A stretch of 37,575 nucleotides of DNA from an uncultured Alphaproteobacteria bacterium. Its GTDB lineage: Bacteria > Pseudomonadota > Alphaproteobacteria > Geminicoccales > Geminicoccaceae. Shown here piece by piece: positions 16,969 through 26,364 of the stretch; the stretch's first letter is position 1, and the number at the start of each line of letters is the position of its first letter. The position numbers and the translations under genes are program-made. The notes beneath the pieces are model-generated. The model was not told where the DNA came from, searched no databases, and worked only from the letters and a program-made list of their open reading frames with translations. The stretch lies in NCBI GenBank assembly GCA_937926445.1, contig CALBAK010000102.1, forward strand, positions 1-37,575, given 5' to 3'.

Positions 16969-16980
16969 TGCGTGGGGTCG

Positions 16981-17895
16981 ATGGCCTACTTCATCCAGCA
17001 GCTGATCAACGGCGTCGCCCTCGGCATGGTCTACGGGCTGATCGCGATCGGCTACTCGATGGTCTACGGGATCATCGGGATGATCAACTTCGCTCACGGC
17101 GAGATCTACATGATCGGGGCGTTCGTCTCGATCATCACCTTCACGCTGCTCGGCATGCTCGGCCTCTCTTGGGCGCCGCTCGCACTCCTGCTCGTCCTGA
17201 TCGTGGCGATCGGGGTCACTTCGCTCTACGGCTGGACGGTCGAGCGGATCGCCTACCGGCCGCTGCGCGGCTCGTTCCGCCTGGCGCCGCTCATTTCCGC
17301 CATCGGCATGTCGATCTTCCTGCAGACTTATGTCCAGGTCGCTCAGGGTGCCAAGATCAAGCCCCTGCAGCCGGTCGTCACCGGCGGCTTCACCTTCGCC
17401 GACGCCTCGGGCTTCACCGTCACGATCTCGTGGATCCAGATCCTCATCGTCGTGCTGACGCTCTTGCTGATGGTCGGCTTCACCTGGGTGATCGCGCGAA
17501 CGCCGCTCGGTCGGGCGCAGCGGGCCTGCGAGCAGGATCTCAAGATGGCGGCACTCTGCGGGGTCGACGTCGACCGGACGATCTCTTTGACCTTCGTGAT
17601 CGGCGCCGCGCTCGCGGCGGTGGCCGGGCTCATGGCCACCCTCTATTACGGCGTGATCGACTTCTTCATCGGCTTCCTCGCCGGGGTGAAGGCTTTCACC
17701 GCCGCCGTGCTCGGCGGCATCGGCTCGATCCCCGGGGCGATGCTGGGCGGTCTCGTGCTCGGCCTCGCCGAGGCCTTCTGGTCCGGCTATTTCTCGATCG
17801 AGTACAAGGACGTGGCCGCCTTCACCATTCTCGTGTTGGTACTGATCTTCCTGCCGACCGGGATCCTCGGGCGGCCCGAGGTCGAGAAGGTCTGA
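16981..17895 (+). CDS. livH: Branched-chain amino acid ABC transporter permease LivH
   Basis: 304 residues, about eight membrane helices. The N-terminal MAYFIQQLINGVALGMVYGL and MVYGIIGMINFAHGEIYM are hallmark LivH sequences, and the conserved EAA-like loop (RTPLGRAQRACEQDLKMAALCGV) contacts the ATPases. With LivM it forms the inner-membrane channel for high-affinity Leu/Ile/Val or related amino acid uptake. The ATG at 16981 aligns with usual family starts. The sigma-54 element directly upstream implies nitrogen-status control and a nearly leaderless transcript. LivM begins 5 bases after the stop. Confidence 0.95.
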   Translation: MAYFIQQLINGVALGMVYGLIAIGYSMVYGIIGMINFAHGEIYMIGAFVSIITFTLLGMLGLSWAPLALLLVLIVAIGVTSLYGWTVERIAYRPLRGSFRLAPLISAIGMSIFLQTYVQVAQGAKIKPLQPVVTGGFTFADASGFTVTISWIQILIVVLTLLLMVGFTWVIARTPLGRAQRACEQDLKMAALCGVDVDRTISLTFVIGAALAAVAGLMATLYYGVIDFFIGFLAGVKAFTAAVLGGIGSIPGAMLGGLVLGLAEAFWSGYFSIEYKDVAAFTILVLVLIFLPTGILGRPEVEKV

Positions 17896-17900
17896 GCCCC

Positions 17901-19177
<1,277 letters not shown>

Positions 19178-19181
<4 letters not shown>

Positions 19182-20026
19182 GCCGGCCGATCCTCGAAGT
19201 GCTGCACCTCACGATGCGGTTCGGCGGCCTCGTCGCCGTCGACGACCTCACCTTCACCGCATACGCCGACGACGTCACCGCGATCATCGGGCCCAACGGT
19301 GCCGGCAAGACCACCGTCTTCAACTGCCTCACCGGCTTCTACCGGCCGACCGCCGGCCAGCTCACCTTCCACGGCCACGAGGGCCCGGTGCTGCTCGAGC
19401 GGCTCGAGGGGTTTCGCGTGCCGCGCCACGGCCTCGCCCGGACCTTCCAGAACATCCGCCTGTTCGGCGGCATGAGCGTGCTCGAGAACCTCGTGGTGGC
19501 GCAGCACAACCGTCTCATGCGGGCTTCGGGCTACACGCTCCTCGGGCTTTTCGGTGCCGCCTCCTACCGCCGCGCCGAAGCCGAGGCGGTCGAGCGGGCG
19601 CACTTCTGGCTCGAGCGGACGGGGCTCCTCGAGCGGGCCGACCGGCCCGCCGCCTCGCTACCCTACGGCGAGCAACGCAAGCTCGAGATCGCCCGCGCGC
19701 TCTGCGCCGGCCCCAAGCTCCTCTGCCTCGACGAGCCGGCGGCGGGGCTCAATCCGCGCGAGACGGCCGAACTCGGCGAACTCCTGCTCGAGCTGCGCGA
19801 CCGGCACGGGATCGCGGTGCTCCTGATCGAACACGACATGAGCCTCGTGATGCGCATCGCCGACCACATCGTCGTGCTCGACTACGGCCGCAAGATCGCC
19901 GACGGCCCGCCGGCCGAGATCAAGCGCGATCCGGCCGTGATCAAGGCCTATCTCGGCGAGACCGAGGAGGAGGAGCTGCCGCCCGAGGTCGCAGCCGATC
20001 TCGCCGGCTCGGGAGGCGGCGGCTGA
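19178..20026 (+). CDS. livG: Branched-chain amino acid ABC transporter ATPase LivG
   Basis: 282 residues from GTG 19178. ABC ATPase motifs: Walker A GPNGAGKT with TTVFNCLTGFYRPT, the LivG-specific HGLARTFQNIRLFGGMSVLENL, a signature written LPYGEQRKLEIARAL (the LivG variant of LSGGQ), Walker B LLCLDEPAAGLNP and the switch His in IEHDM. It energises LivHM from the cytoplasm together with LivF. Compared with many LivG proteins it has a short acidic C-terminal extension ending in Gly repeats. The stop overlaps the livF start (TGATG). Confidence 0.95.
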
Positions 20027-20736
20027 TGCTCGAGATCGAGGGGGTCGTCGCCCGCTACGGCGCCATCGAGGCCCTGAAAGGCGTCTCGATTCGGGTCGGG
20101 GCGGGCGAGATCGTCACGATCATCGGCGCCAACGGGGCCGGCAAGTCGACGCTCCTCATGACGATCTGCGGCGATCCGCGTGCGGCCGCCGGCAGGATCC
20201 GTTTCGACGGCCGCGACATCACCGACATGGCGACCTACGACATCGTCCGCCTCGGCATCGCTCAGGCCCCCGAGGGACGCAGGATCTTCCCGCGCATGAC
20301 CGTGCTCGAGAACCTGATGATGGGCGCGGTGCCGAGCGGCGGGGTCCATTTCGAGGCGGACCTCGAGAAGGTCTTCACCCTCTTCCCGCGCCTCAAGGAG
20401 CGTCGGAACCAGCGCGGCGGTACGCTCTCGGGTGGCGAGCAGCAGATGCTCTGCATCGCTCGGGCGCTGATGGCCCGTCCCCGCCTGTTGCTCATGGACG
20501 AGCCGTCGCTCGGCATCGCGCCGATCCTCGTCCGACAGATCTTCGAGGCGATCGTGGCGCTCAACCGCGAGCTCGGCCTGCCGATCCTCCTGGTCGAGCA
20601 GAACGCCTACCAGGCGCTCAAGATCGCCCATCGCGGCTACGTGCTGGCGAGCGGCCGCGTGGTCATGCAGGGCACGGGGCGCGAGCTTCTGGCCGATCCC
20701 GAGATCCGCGCCGCCTATCTCGAAGGTGGTCACTGA
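20026..20736 (+). CDS. livF: Branched-chain amino acid ABC transporter ATPase LivF
   Basis: 236 residues. Walker A GANGAGKST, the LivF hallmark APEGRRIFPRMTVLENLMMGA, signature LSGGEQQMLCIARAL, Walker B LLLMDEPSLGIAP, and VEQNAYQALKIAHRGYVL. It forms the heterodimeric motor with LivG. The start at 20026 shares one base with the LivG stop. The next gene starts 8 bases after its stop, within the same operon. Confidence 0.95.
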   Translation: MLEIEGVVARYGAIEALKGVSIRVGAGEIVTIIGANGAGKSTLLMTICGDPRAAAGRIRFDGRDITDMATYDIVRLGIAQAPEGRRIFPRMTVLENLMMGAVPSGGVHFEADLEKVFTLFPRLKERRNQRGGTLSGGEQQMLCIARALMARPRLLLMDEPSLGIAPILVRQIFEAIVALNRELGLPILLVEQNAYQALKIAHRGYVLASGRVVMQGTGRELLADPEIRAAYLEGGH

Positions 20737-20744
20737 GAGGAGCC

Positions 20745-21098
20745 ATGGATCTCGAGAGCCTGCTCGGCGGTCCCCCCGGCGTCTTCCTCGGCCTGACCGT
20801 GGTTCTGGTCGGCTCGGCCGCCTGGCTCACCGGCCGGGCGATCGCCGAGACCTGGCGGCCGGTGCGCCAACTGCTGTTCGCCTGTCTCGGTCTGGCGATC
20901 GCCGCCCGGTTTCTTACCTTCGCCCTCTTCCACGGACCGCTTCTCTCGCTCTCGGGCTTCCTGATCACCTACCTCGTGCTCGCCGGCATAGGCCTTCTCG
21001 CCTGGCGGGTGACGCTCGTGGGCCGGATGGTCCGCCAGTACCCTTGGCGCTATCGGAGGGTGTCGCCTTTCGCCTACGAGGAGATGCGCGAACCGTGA
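20745..21098 (+). CDS. Small membrane protein of the liv operon (possibly DUF6867)
   Basis: 117 residues with three predicted membrane helices (about 12-31, 41-61 and 66-88) and a basic cytoplasmic tail ending RYRRVSPFAYEEMREP. A protein of this size in this place, between livF and livK, recurs in alphaproteobacterial liv operons; I associate it with DUF6867 from memory, without certainty. No function is known; an accessory role in the transporter is inferred from position only. It starts 8 bases after livF with GAGAGGAGCC as ribosome site. Confidence 0.82.
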   Translation: MDLESLLGGPPGVFLGLTVVLVGSAAWLTGRAIAETWRPVRQLLFACLGLAIAARFLTFALFHGPLLSLSGFLITYLVLAGIGLLAWRVTLVGRMVRQYPWRYRRVSPFAYEEMREP

Positions 21099-21212
21099 GG
21101 GAAAGCGCCGGCCGCTCTTGCAAAGGCCCCGGCGGGCACTAGGCTTTCGCGCAACCCTGCCGTGCGTCGGCGGGCTCGCGAAGGGGTTGCACACAATCAA
21201 CGGGAGAGCTTC

Positions 21213-22316
21213 ATGACCCGTCTGTCTTCGCTCCTCCTCGGCACCGTCGCGCTCGTGGCCCTCGGCGGTACGGCCCGGGCCGACATCCTGGTCGCTACCG
21301 CCGGGCCGATGACCGGCCAGTACGCCAGCTTCGGCGAGCAGATGAAGCGCGGCGCCGAGATGGCGATCGCCGACATCAACGCCAAAGGCGGCGTGCTCGG
21401 CCAGAAGCTCGTGCTCGAGATCGGCGACGACGCCTGCGACCCCAAGCAGGCGGTCGCGGTCGCCAACCAGATGGTCAACAAGAAGATCAAGTTCATGGCC
21501 GGGCATTTCTGCTCCGGCAGCTCGATCCCGGCCTCGAAGATCTACAACGAGGAGGGGATCCTGCAGATTACCCCCGCCTCGACCAATCCCAAGCTCACCG
21601 AGCAGGGGTACAAGAACGTCTTCCGCACCTGCGGTCGCGACGACGTCCAAGGCATCTACGCCGCCAACTACGTCGTCGACAAGAAGATCGGGTCCAAGAT
21701 CGCCATCCTCCACGACAAGTCGGCCTACGGCAAGGGCCTCGCCGACGAGTTCCAGAAGCAGCTCAACAAGCGCGGCGTCAAGGAGGTGATGTACGAGGCC
21801 TACAATCAGGGCGACAAGGACTTCTCCGCCCTGATCACCAAGATGAAGGGTGCCGGTGTCGACCTCGTCTATATCGGCGGCTACCACACTGAGGCTGGGC
21901 TGATCACGCGGCAGTCGCGCGAGCAGGGCTTCGGCGCCCAGATCATGTCGGGTGACGCGCTCGTCGACCAGCAGTACTGGCAGATCACCGGGCCTACGGG
22001 CGAGGGCACGCTCATGACCTTCGCTCCCGACCCGCGTGCCAACCCGGCGGCCAAGGATGTGGTCGCCAAGTTCAAGGCGCAGGGCTTCGACCCCGAGGGG
22101 TACACGCTCTACACCTACGCAGCGTTCCAGATCTTCGCCGAAGCGGCCAACCAGGCCAAGTCGACGGACCTGAACAAGCTGATCGAGACCCTGCGTGCCA
22201 ACACCTACAACACGGTGATCGGACCGATCGCTTTCGACGAGAAGGGCGATATCAAGAACCCCGAATATGTCATGTACAAGTGGAGCAACGGTCAGTACGC
22301 CGAGATCAAGGGCTGA
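21213..22316 (+). CDS. livK: Branched-chain amino acid ABC transporter binding protein LivK
   Basis: 367 residues. A signal peptide (MTRLSSLLLGTVALVALGG, cleavage after ARA) precedes a type I periplasmic binding fold: ILVATAGPMTGQYASFGEQM, GDDACDPKQAVAVANQMV, AGHFCSGSSIPASKIY, ITPASTNPKLTEQGYKNVFR, GYHTEAGLITRQSREQG. The two Cys in DACD and HFCSGS form the usual disulfide of LIVBP relatives. It captures the amino acid for LivHMGF. It lies 114 bases after the small membrane protein, with GGGAGAGC before the ATG. A weak promoter-like pair (TTGCAA at 21118, TAGGCT at 21140) may allow extra expression, as is common for binding proteins. A hairpin follows the stop. Confidence 0.95.
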   Translation: MTRLSSLLLGTVALVALGGTARADILVATAGPMTGQYASFGEQMKRGAEMAIADINAKGGVLGQKLVLEIGDDACDPKQAVAVANQMVNKKIKFMAGHFCSGSSIPASKIYNEEGILQITPASTNPKLTEQGYKNVFRTCGRDDVQGIYAANYVVDKKIGSKIAILHDKSAYGKGLADEFQKQLNKRGVKEVMYEAYNQGDKDFSALITKMKGAGVDLVYIGGYHTEAGLITRQSREQGFGAQIMSGDALVDQQYWQITGPTGEGTLMTFAPDPRANPAAKDVVAKFKAQGFDPEGYTLYTYAAFQIFAEAANQAKSTDLNKLIETLRANTYNTVIGPIAFDEKGDIKNPEYVMYKWSNGQYAEIKG

Positions 22317-22345
22317 GCCGGCCGCTCTCTACTTCGAGCAAGGGG

Positions 22346-22367
22346 GCCGGGCCCTGTCGGACCCGGC
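22346..22367 (+). terminator. Hairpin downstream of livK
   Basis: GCCGGG at 22346-22351 pairs with CCCGGC at 22362-22367, and two further pairs form inside after one mismatch. It starts 29 bases after the livK stop and is followed by a pyrimidine-rich run (CTCTCGCCCTTTCCC) rather than a true T-tract. Probably the end of the liv transcript. Confidence 0.38.
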
Positions 22368-22380
22368 TCTCGCCCTTTCC

Positions 22381-22394
22381 CGGACCCGGGTCCG
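22381..22394. repeat. Perfect 14-bp palindrome between livK and the amidohydrolase gene
   Basis: CGGACCCGGGTCCG reads identically on both strands. Its half CGGACCCGG also occurs at 22358, within the preceding hairpin. It could be an operator for the amidohydrolase gene 116 bases downstream, or part of the terminator region. No regulator gene is adjacent. Confidence 0.4.
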
Positions 22395-22509
22395 CGGGGT
22401 AGGCCAGCTCCGTCGGGCCTGTACGGAGCGCCCGATTTCGGCCAGAGGATCGCGCGCGCTCGGCCGTCGGACCGCCGGGCCGGCAGGATGCCAGCGAGGG
22501 GACGCCGCC

Positions 22510-23682
22510 TTGCCCATCGTCAATCGGATCGCCGAATTCCACGCCGACATGACGGCCTGGCGCCGGCACCTGCACCAGTATCCCGAACTCGCCTACGAAG
22601 AGGTCGAGACCGCTCGCTTCGTGGCGCAGAAGCTCCGCGAGTTCGGCGTCGACGAGGTGCACGAGGGGATCGCCCGGACCGGTGTCGTGGGGGTGATCCG
22701 GGGCCAACGGCCGGGCCCCTCGATCGGCCTTCGCGCCGACATGGACGCGCTGCCCATCCAGGAGCGGACCGGCAAGCCCTGGGCCTCCAAGGTCCCGGGC
22801 AAGATGCACGCCTGCGGCCACGACGGGCACACGGCCATGCTGCTCGGCGCGGCCCGCCACCTGGCCGAAACTCGGGCCTTCGCGGGCACCGTTCACGTGG
22901 TCTTCCAACCCGCCGAGGAGGGCTTCGCGGGCGCCCGCACCATGATCGAGGAGGGCCTGCTCGAGCGCTTCCCGATGGAGCGGATCTTCGGCCTGCACAA
23001 TTGGCCCGACCTGCCGCCCGGCCGCTTCGCGATGCGCACCGGGCCGGCCATGGCCGCCGCCGATCGCTTCACGATCACCCTCGAGGGCGCCGGCTGCCAC
23101 GGCGCCATGCCGCATCAGGGCAGAGATCCGGTGGTCGCCGCCGCCGCCTGCGTGCAGGCGCTGCAGACCCTGGTGGCCCGGGAGGTGGACCCGCTCGACC
23201 AGGCGGTCGTCTCCGTCACTCGGATCGCCGCTGGCGACGCCTACAACGTGATTCCCGATCGGGCCGAGCTCTGGGGGACGGTGCGGACCTACCGTCGCGA
23301 GACTCGACGAGCGATCGAGCGGCGGATGGGGGAGATCGTTCGGGGGATCGCCGCCGCCTATCGGATGACCGGAACGCTCGCTTACGAGCACGGCTATCCA
23401 GCCACCGTCAACAGCCCCGAGGAGACGAGCATCGCGGCCGCCGTCGCCGGCTCGCTCGTCGGCACCCACAATGTCGACGCCGACCATCCGCCCTGCATGG
23501 GGGCCGAGGACTTCGCCTTCATGCTCGAGAAGCTGCCCGGCTCCTATGTCTGGATGGGGCAAGGGGGCGGCGAGGAGGGGCGCGTCTGCCACAGCCCGAC
23601 CTACGACTTCAACGACGAGGTGCTGCCTCTGGGGGCGAGCTATTGGGTTCGGCTCGTCGAGCACCTCTTGCCGCGCCGTTGA
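22510..23682 (+). CDS. M20 family amidohydrolase (hippurate hydrolase-like)
   Basis: About 390 residues of the M20D dinuclear metallohydrolase family. Metal and catalytic motifs are visible: MHACGHDGHTAMLLG (Cys and His ligands), VFQPAEEGFAGA (Glu pair), FGLHNWPDLPPG, CHGAMPHQGRDPV, and CHSPTYDFND (last His). Family reaction: hydrolysis of N-acyl or N-benzoyl amino acids (hippurate, N-acetyl or IAA conjugates) in the cytoplasm; the substrate is not visible. I chose TTG 22510 since PIVNRIAEFHADMTAWRRHL matches usual N-termini and GAGGGG lies upstream; the frame is open further but without coding character. Being just after livK, it may liberate amino acids from imported conjugates. Confidence 0.92.
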   Translation: MPIVNRIAEFHADMTAWRRHLHQYPELAYEEVETARFVAQKLREFGVDEVHEGIARTGVVGVIRGQRPGPSIGLRADMDALPIQERTGKPWASKVPGKMHACGHDGHTAMLLGAARHLAETRAFAGTVHVVFQPAEEGFAGARTMIEEGLLERFPMERIFGLHNWPDLPPGRFAMRTGPAMAAADRFTITLEGAGCHGAMPHQGRDPVVAAAACVQALQTLVAREVDPLDQAVVSVTRIAAGDAYNVIPDRAELWGTVRTYRRETRRAIERRMGEIVRGIAAAYRMTGTLAYEHGYPATVNSPEETSIAAAVAGSLVGTHNVDADHPPCMGAEDFAFMLEKLPGSYVWMGQGGGEEGRVCHSPTYDFNDEVLPLGASYWVRLVEHLLPRR

Positions 23683-23707
23683 GGGAGGCCGGGGCGCAGC
23701 CTCAATG

Positions 23708-23722
23708 GCTTGCCGAGCAAGC
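23708..23722 (+). terminator. Small hairpin after the M20 gene
   Basis: GCTTGC and GCAAGC form a perfect 6-bp stem with a 3-base loop, starting 26 bases after the M20 stop. The following ATTATCCCTT is the most AT-rich stretch nearby. A second, weaker inverted repeat (TGCA around CCCCGGGGG) lies at 23732-23749. Confidence 0.35.
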
Positions 23723-23768
23723 ATTATCCCTTGCACCCCGGGGGATGCACGGGGCCGTCGCGGAACCG

Positions 23769-23796
23769 TTGCCGGGGCGTAACGATTCTTTAAGAT
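23769..23796 (+). promoter_or_regulatory. Candidate promoter overlapped by a CtrA-like box
   Basis: TTGCCG at 23769-23774, 16 bases, then TAAGAT at 23791-23796 forms a good -35/-10 pair in an unusually AT-rich patch. GTAA-N7-TTAA at 23779-23793 (on the minus strand TTAA-N7-TTAC) differs by one base from the alphaproteobacterial CtrA site TTAA-N7-TTAA. It overlaps the -10, which would predict control of the gene at 23832 by the cell-cycle regulator CtrA. Confidence 0.42.
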
Positions 23797-23831
23797 CGGC
23801 TGACGACGCGACGAGGCGCCGAGGTCAGCCG

Positions 23832-24344
23832 ATGCAGCGTGAACGCTATCCGGGCGAAGCCGCCGGCCTCCGCAACTTTGTCGCGGGCCTCTTGCCCGTC
23901 GTCCAGCGCGAGCTCGGTTCCGACAGCCTGCTTCTGCACGCTTGTCGGCGGGCGCTGCGCAGCGGCTCGCTCGCCGACCTCAGGCGCGCTCGGCAGATGT
24001 TCAACCTCCTCCCGCGAGAGCGCAAACGGGCGCTCTCGAGCGGGCTCGTGCGGGCGGGACGGGAGGCCCGCGGCGGCGACCCCGCCGCCGACCGAGGTCC
24101 CTGGATCAGTTTCGAGGGTGGTGTCCGCAGTGGTCCAGGCAGCACGCCCAGGGTCGGGCTCGGCGAACCGGGGCCCGGAGCCGGCGAGGGGCTGCGCGTG
24201 TTGATCCGACCCGGAACCCTACCCAGCGTGGCGGCCGGCACGCTCCGGCGGATCGCCCATTTGATCGAGGGCGACCGGCGGCTTCTCTCCGAGCGGTTCT
24301 GGTTCGGCCGCAGCCGCGACGCGGGCGGCGAAGGCTCCAGCTGA
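23832..24344 (+). CDS. Uncharacterised 170-residue protein
   Basis: I do not recognise this protein. The first 75 residues look helical and basic (RNFVAGLLPVVQRELGSDSL; LADLRRARQMFNLLPRERKR); a Gly/Pro-rich middle follows (about 85-125), then another helix-rich stretch (SVAAGTLRRIAHLIEGDRRL). There is no signal peptide or membrane helix, so it is probably cytoplasmic. It has its own promoter with a CtrA-like box, and converges on trcR with an 18-base gap. The ATG at 23832 lacks a strong ribosome site, so the start is tentative. Coding is supported by the orderly conserved-looking N-terminal half; the Gly/Pro stretch is less certain. Confidence 0.6.
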   Translation: MQRERYPGEAAGLRNFVAGLLPVVQRELGSDSLLLHACRRALRSGSLADLRRARQMFNLLPRERKRALSSGLVRAGREARGGDPAADRGPWISFEGGVRSGPGSTPRVGLGEPGPGAGEGLRVLIRPGTLPSVAAGTLRRIAHLIEGDRRLLSERFWFGRSRDAGGEGSS

Positions 24345-24362
24345 GCCGCCCGCCGCCCCGGA

Positions 24363-24947
24363 TCATTCCGCGAGCTCGCCCAGCTCCTCGAGGGGCACCT
24401 TGCGCGGCGCAGGCGGCATGCCCTGCTCGGCGCGCGCCCGGGCCACCGCCTCGTCGAGCTCGCTCTGGCTGCACAGGCCCAACAGGACCGGATCGCGCGG
24501 CCGGATGTCCTGGCTCTTCCAGTGCGTGCGATCACGAACCGCCTGCACGGTCGCCTTGGTGGTGCCCAACAGCTTGCAGATCTGGGCGTCACCGAGCTCG
24601 GGATGGTGGCGCAGCAACCAGGCGATCGCGTCCGGCCGGTCCTGGCGCTTAGAGAGCGGCGTGTAGCGGGCGGTCTTGCGCTTGGCCGGCTTGATCGTGG
24701 CCGCCACCGATTGGGCCATTCTGAGCCGCGCCTTGGGATCCCTCTCGCAGCGCGCGATCTCCTCGCGCGTCAGCATCCCGCTGACCGTCGGATCGAGCCC
24801 GCGCACGCCCACGAGCACCTCGCCGTCGGCGATACCCTTGACCTCGAGCGGATGCAGGCCCGTGAACTCGGCGATCTGGTCGAAGGTCAAGGCGGTGTTC
24901 TCGACCAGCCAGACCGCGGTGGCCTTGGGCATCAAAGGACGTTCCAT
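24363..24947 (-). CDS. trcR: DUF1013 / TrcR-type cell-cycle transcriptional regulator
   Basis: 194 residues. The opening MERPLMPKATAVWLVENTAL followed by TFDQIAEFTGLHPLEVKGIADGEV is the DUF1013 hallmark. A second helix-turn-helix-like unit sits near 105-135 (RPDAIAWLLRHHPELGDAQI; CKLLGTTKATVQAVRDRTHW). This family is, to my knowledge, restricted to alphaproteobacteria, where members are annotated as the cell-cycle regulator TrcR. I chose ATG 24947 because GGAGGAG stands 6 bases upstream; a TTG at 24962 would be inside that site. It converges with the uncharacterised gene at 23832 and follows the SDR gene on the same strand after a 74-base gap containing a strong hairpin. Confidence 0.9.
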   Translation of the reverse strand: MERPLMPKATAVWLVENTALTFDQIAEFTGLHPLEVKGIADGEVLVGVRGLDPTVSGMLTREEIARCERDPKARLRMAQSVAATIKPAKRKTARYTPLSKRQDRPDAIAWLLRHHPELGDAQICKLLGTTKATVQAVRDRTHWKSQDIRPRDPVLLGLCSQSELDEAVARARAEQGMPPAPRKVPLEELGELAE

Positions 24948-24971
24948 CGCATACTCCTCCAAACGACGACG

Positions 24972-24998
24972 GCCGGCCGCCGCACCGCCGCGGCCGGC
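24972..24998 (-). terminator. 9-bp GC hairpin between SDR gene and trcR
   Basis: GCCGGCCGC at 24972-24980 and GCGGCCGGC at 24990-24998 pair perfectly around a 9-base loop, 23 bases after the SDR stop on the minus strand. On that strand CGTCGTCGTTT follows. Probable weak terminator separating SDR from trcR; it could equally be a structured leader of trcR. Confidence 0.42.
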
Positions 24999-25021
24999 GA
25001 GCAGAGCCGCGGATGCGGGCC

Positions 25022-25795
25022 TCAGTCGGGCACCGGTACGGTGTAGTTGAGCGGTAACCGACCGCCGTCGATGTAGACGATCTGGCCTGTGATATAGCTC
25101 GCCTCCTCGCTCGCGAGGAAGAGGGCGAGGCGTGCCACCTCGGCCGGCTCGCCGAGCCGCCCCATGGGCGTGCGCGAAAGGATCCGCCGCCGGGCGGCCT
25201 CGTCGGCCATCACTTGGCGCAACAGATCGGTGGCGATCGAACCCGGGCCGATCGCGTTGACCCGCACGCCCTTGTCGGCGAGGGCCAGCGCCATGGCGCG
25301 CGTGAGCTGGTGCAGCCCGCCCTTGCTAACGACGTAGGCGAGCTGGTTGGGGATCGCGAGCAGGCCGTTGACGCTGCCCATGTTGACGATGGCGCCGCCG
25401 CCTCGGCCGACCATCGCCCGCGCCGCCGCCTGGCCCACGAGGAAGGCGCCCTTGAGGTTGACGGCGAGGACCGCGTCCAGATCCTCCTCGGCGAGCTCGA
25501 GGATGTCGCCCGCTTTGAGGATGCCGGCATTGTTAACGAGAACATCGAGGCGGCCGGTCCAGTCCAGCGCTGCCTGGACGAGGGCGCGAGCGTCTGCCGC
25601 TTTCGACACGTCGGCGGTCACGGAGCGGACTGTGCGACCTTCCGCCCCGAGCCGCACCGCCGCCGCTTCACCCGCCGCTCGGTCGACGTCGGCCAGCACG
25701 ACGGAAGCGCCCTCGGCGGCGAACGCCTCGACGCAGGCAAGGCCGATCCCGCGGGCCCCGCCGGTCACGATCACCGTTTTTCCGGAAAAGCGCAT
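25022..25795 (-). CDS. Short-chain dehydrogenase/reductase (SDR)
   Basis: 257 residues of the classical SDR fold. The cofactor motif is TGGARGIG near residue 11; an Asp at the end of the second strand (LADVD) suggests NAD(H) preference. DVLVNNAG follows, then the catalytic Ser-Tyr-Lys in NMGSVNGLL and AYVVSKGG, and NAIGPGSIATDLL and YITGQIVYIDGG toward the C-terminus. The family oxidises or reduces alcohols, sugars or 3-oxoacyl substrates; the specific one is not visible. ATG 25795 is favoured because MRFSGKTVIVTGG is the usual SDR start and GGGGAACG precedes it; the frame extends upstream without homology. It stands alone, before a gene-poor region. Confidence 0.92.
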   Translation of the reverse strand: MRFSGKTVIVTGGARGIGLACVEAFAAEGASVVLADVDRAAGEAAAVRLGAEGRTVRSVTADVSKAADARALVQAALDWTGRLDVLVNNAGILKAGDILELAEEDLDAVLAVNLKGAFLVGQAAARAMVGRGGGAIVNMGSVNGLLAIPNQLAYVVSKGGLHQLTRAMALALADKGVRVNAIGPGSIATDLLRQVMADEAARRRILSRTPMGRLGEPAEVARLALFLASEEASYITGQIVYIDGGRLPLNYTVPVPD

Positions 25796-26364
25796 GGTCG
25801 TTCGTTCCCCATGAGCAACGGGCCCGCTCCGAGCTGCGGCCGCTCGCCGGCCCGGCTGCACCGTCCTGCGATCCACCCCTGCTGCTCTTAAGAGCGGCGG
25901 GCCGCCTTGGCGAGGTGGTCCCTCGCGAAGTCTCGGCGGTTTCACCGACGGACGGCACGAACGAGTGCGCCGCCGCTCCCGCTGGTCTCGTCTGGGTTCT
26001 GCTGGCGCGACCGCGACGATCGACGGCCCGTGACCGGGCTCCGGGAGCGACGGCGATCCTCGGTGGCTTCGACCCGCTTTTCTTCGAGCAGCTTCGCGCT
26101 TCGACGCCCGTGCCGGACGGGCTTACCCTCTCGCGCACGGCACACAGCCGACCCGACCGAGCCTGCCGCTCTCGGCGGTCCGGAGGCTTTCGGCCTGCCG
26201 CGCGACTGCTGCTCTCGGCTCTATCGCGAAAGGGCGCACACGGAGCTCGCGCGGTCGAGCCGGACCTCACGCGGTCCGGATCCCGTTCTTTCGGGGCCGC
26301 GAGCCGGGTGGCCGGCACCCCCGCGGGCGCACGGCCAGCCGCCCTCGGACGGCCCGCTCGCGCC
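25796..26364. other. Gene-poor gap of about 570 bases
   Basis: No convincing gene here. Open frames exist on both strands, but their translations are Arg/Ser/Pro-rich with no family pattern, signal or membrane segment. Base composition looks slightly less GC-rich than surrounding genes, and GC is not concentrated at any one codon position. It must hold the SDR promoter (near 25800-25850) and could contain a decayed gene. Confidence 0.5.

Noticed and set aside
23732-23749. TGCACCCC/GGGGATGCA as an NtrC-type operator
   Set aside because: Centre too short and halves do not match TGCACC-N-GGTGCA; kept only as a minor inverted repeat.
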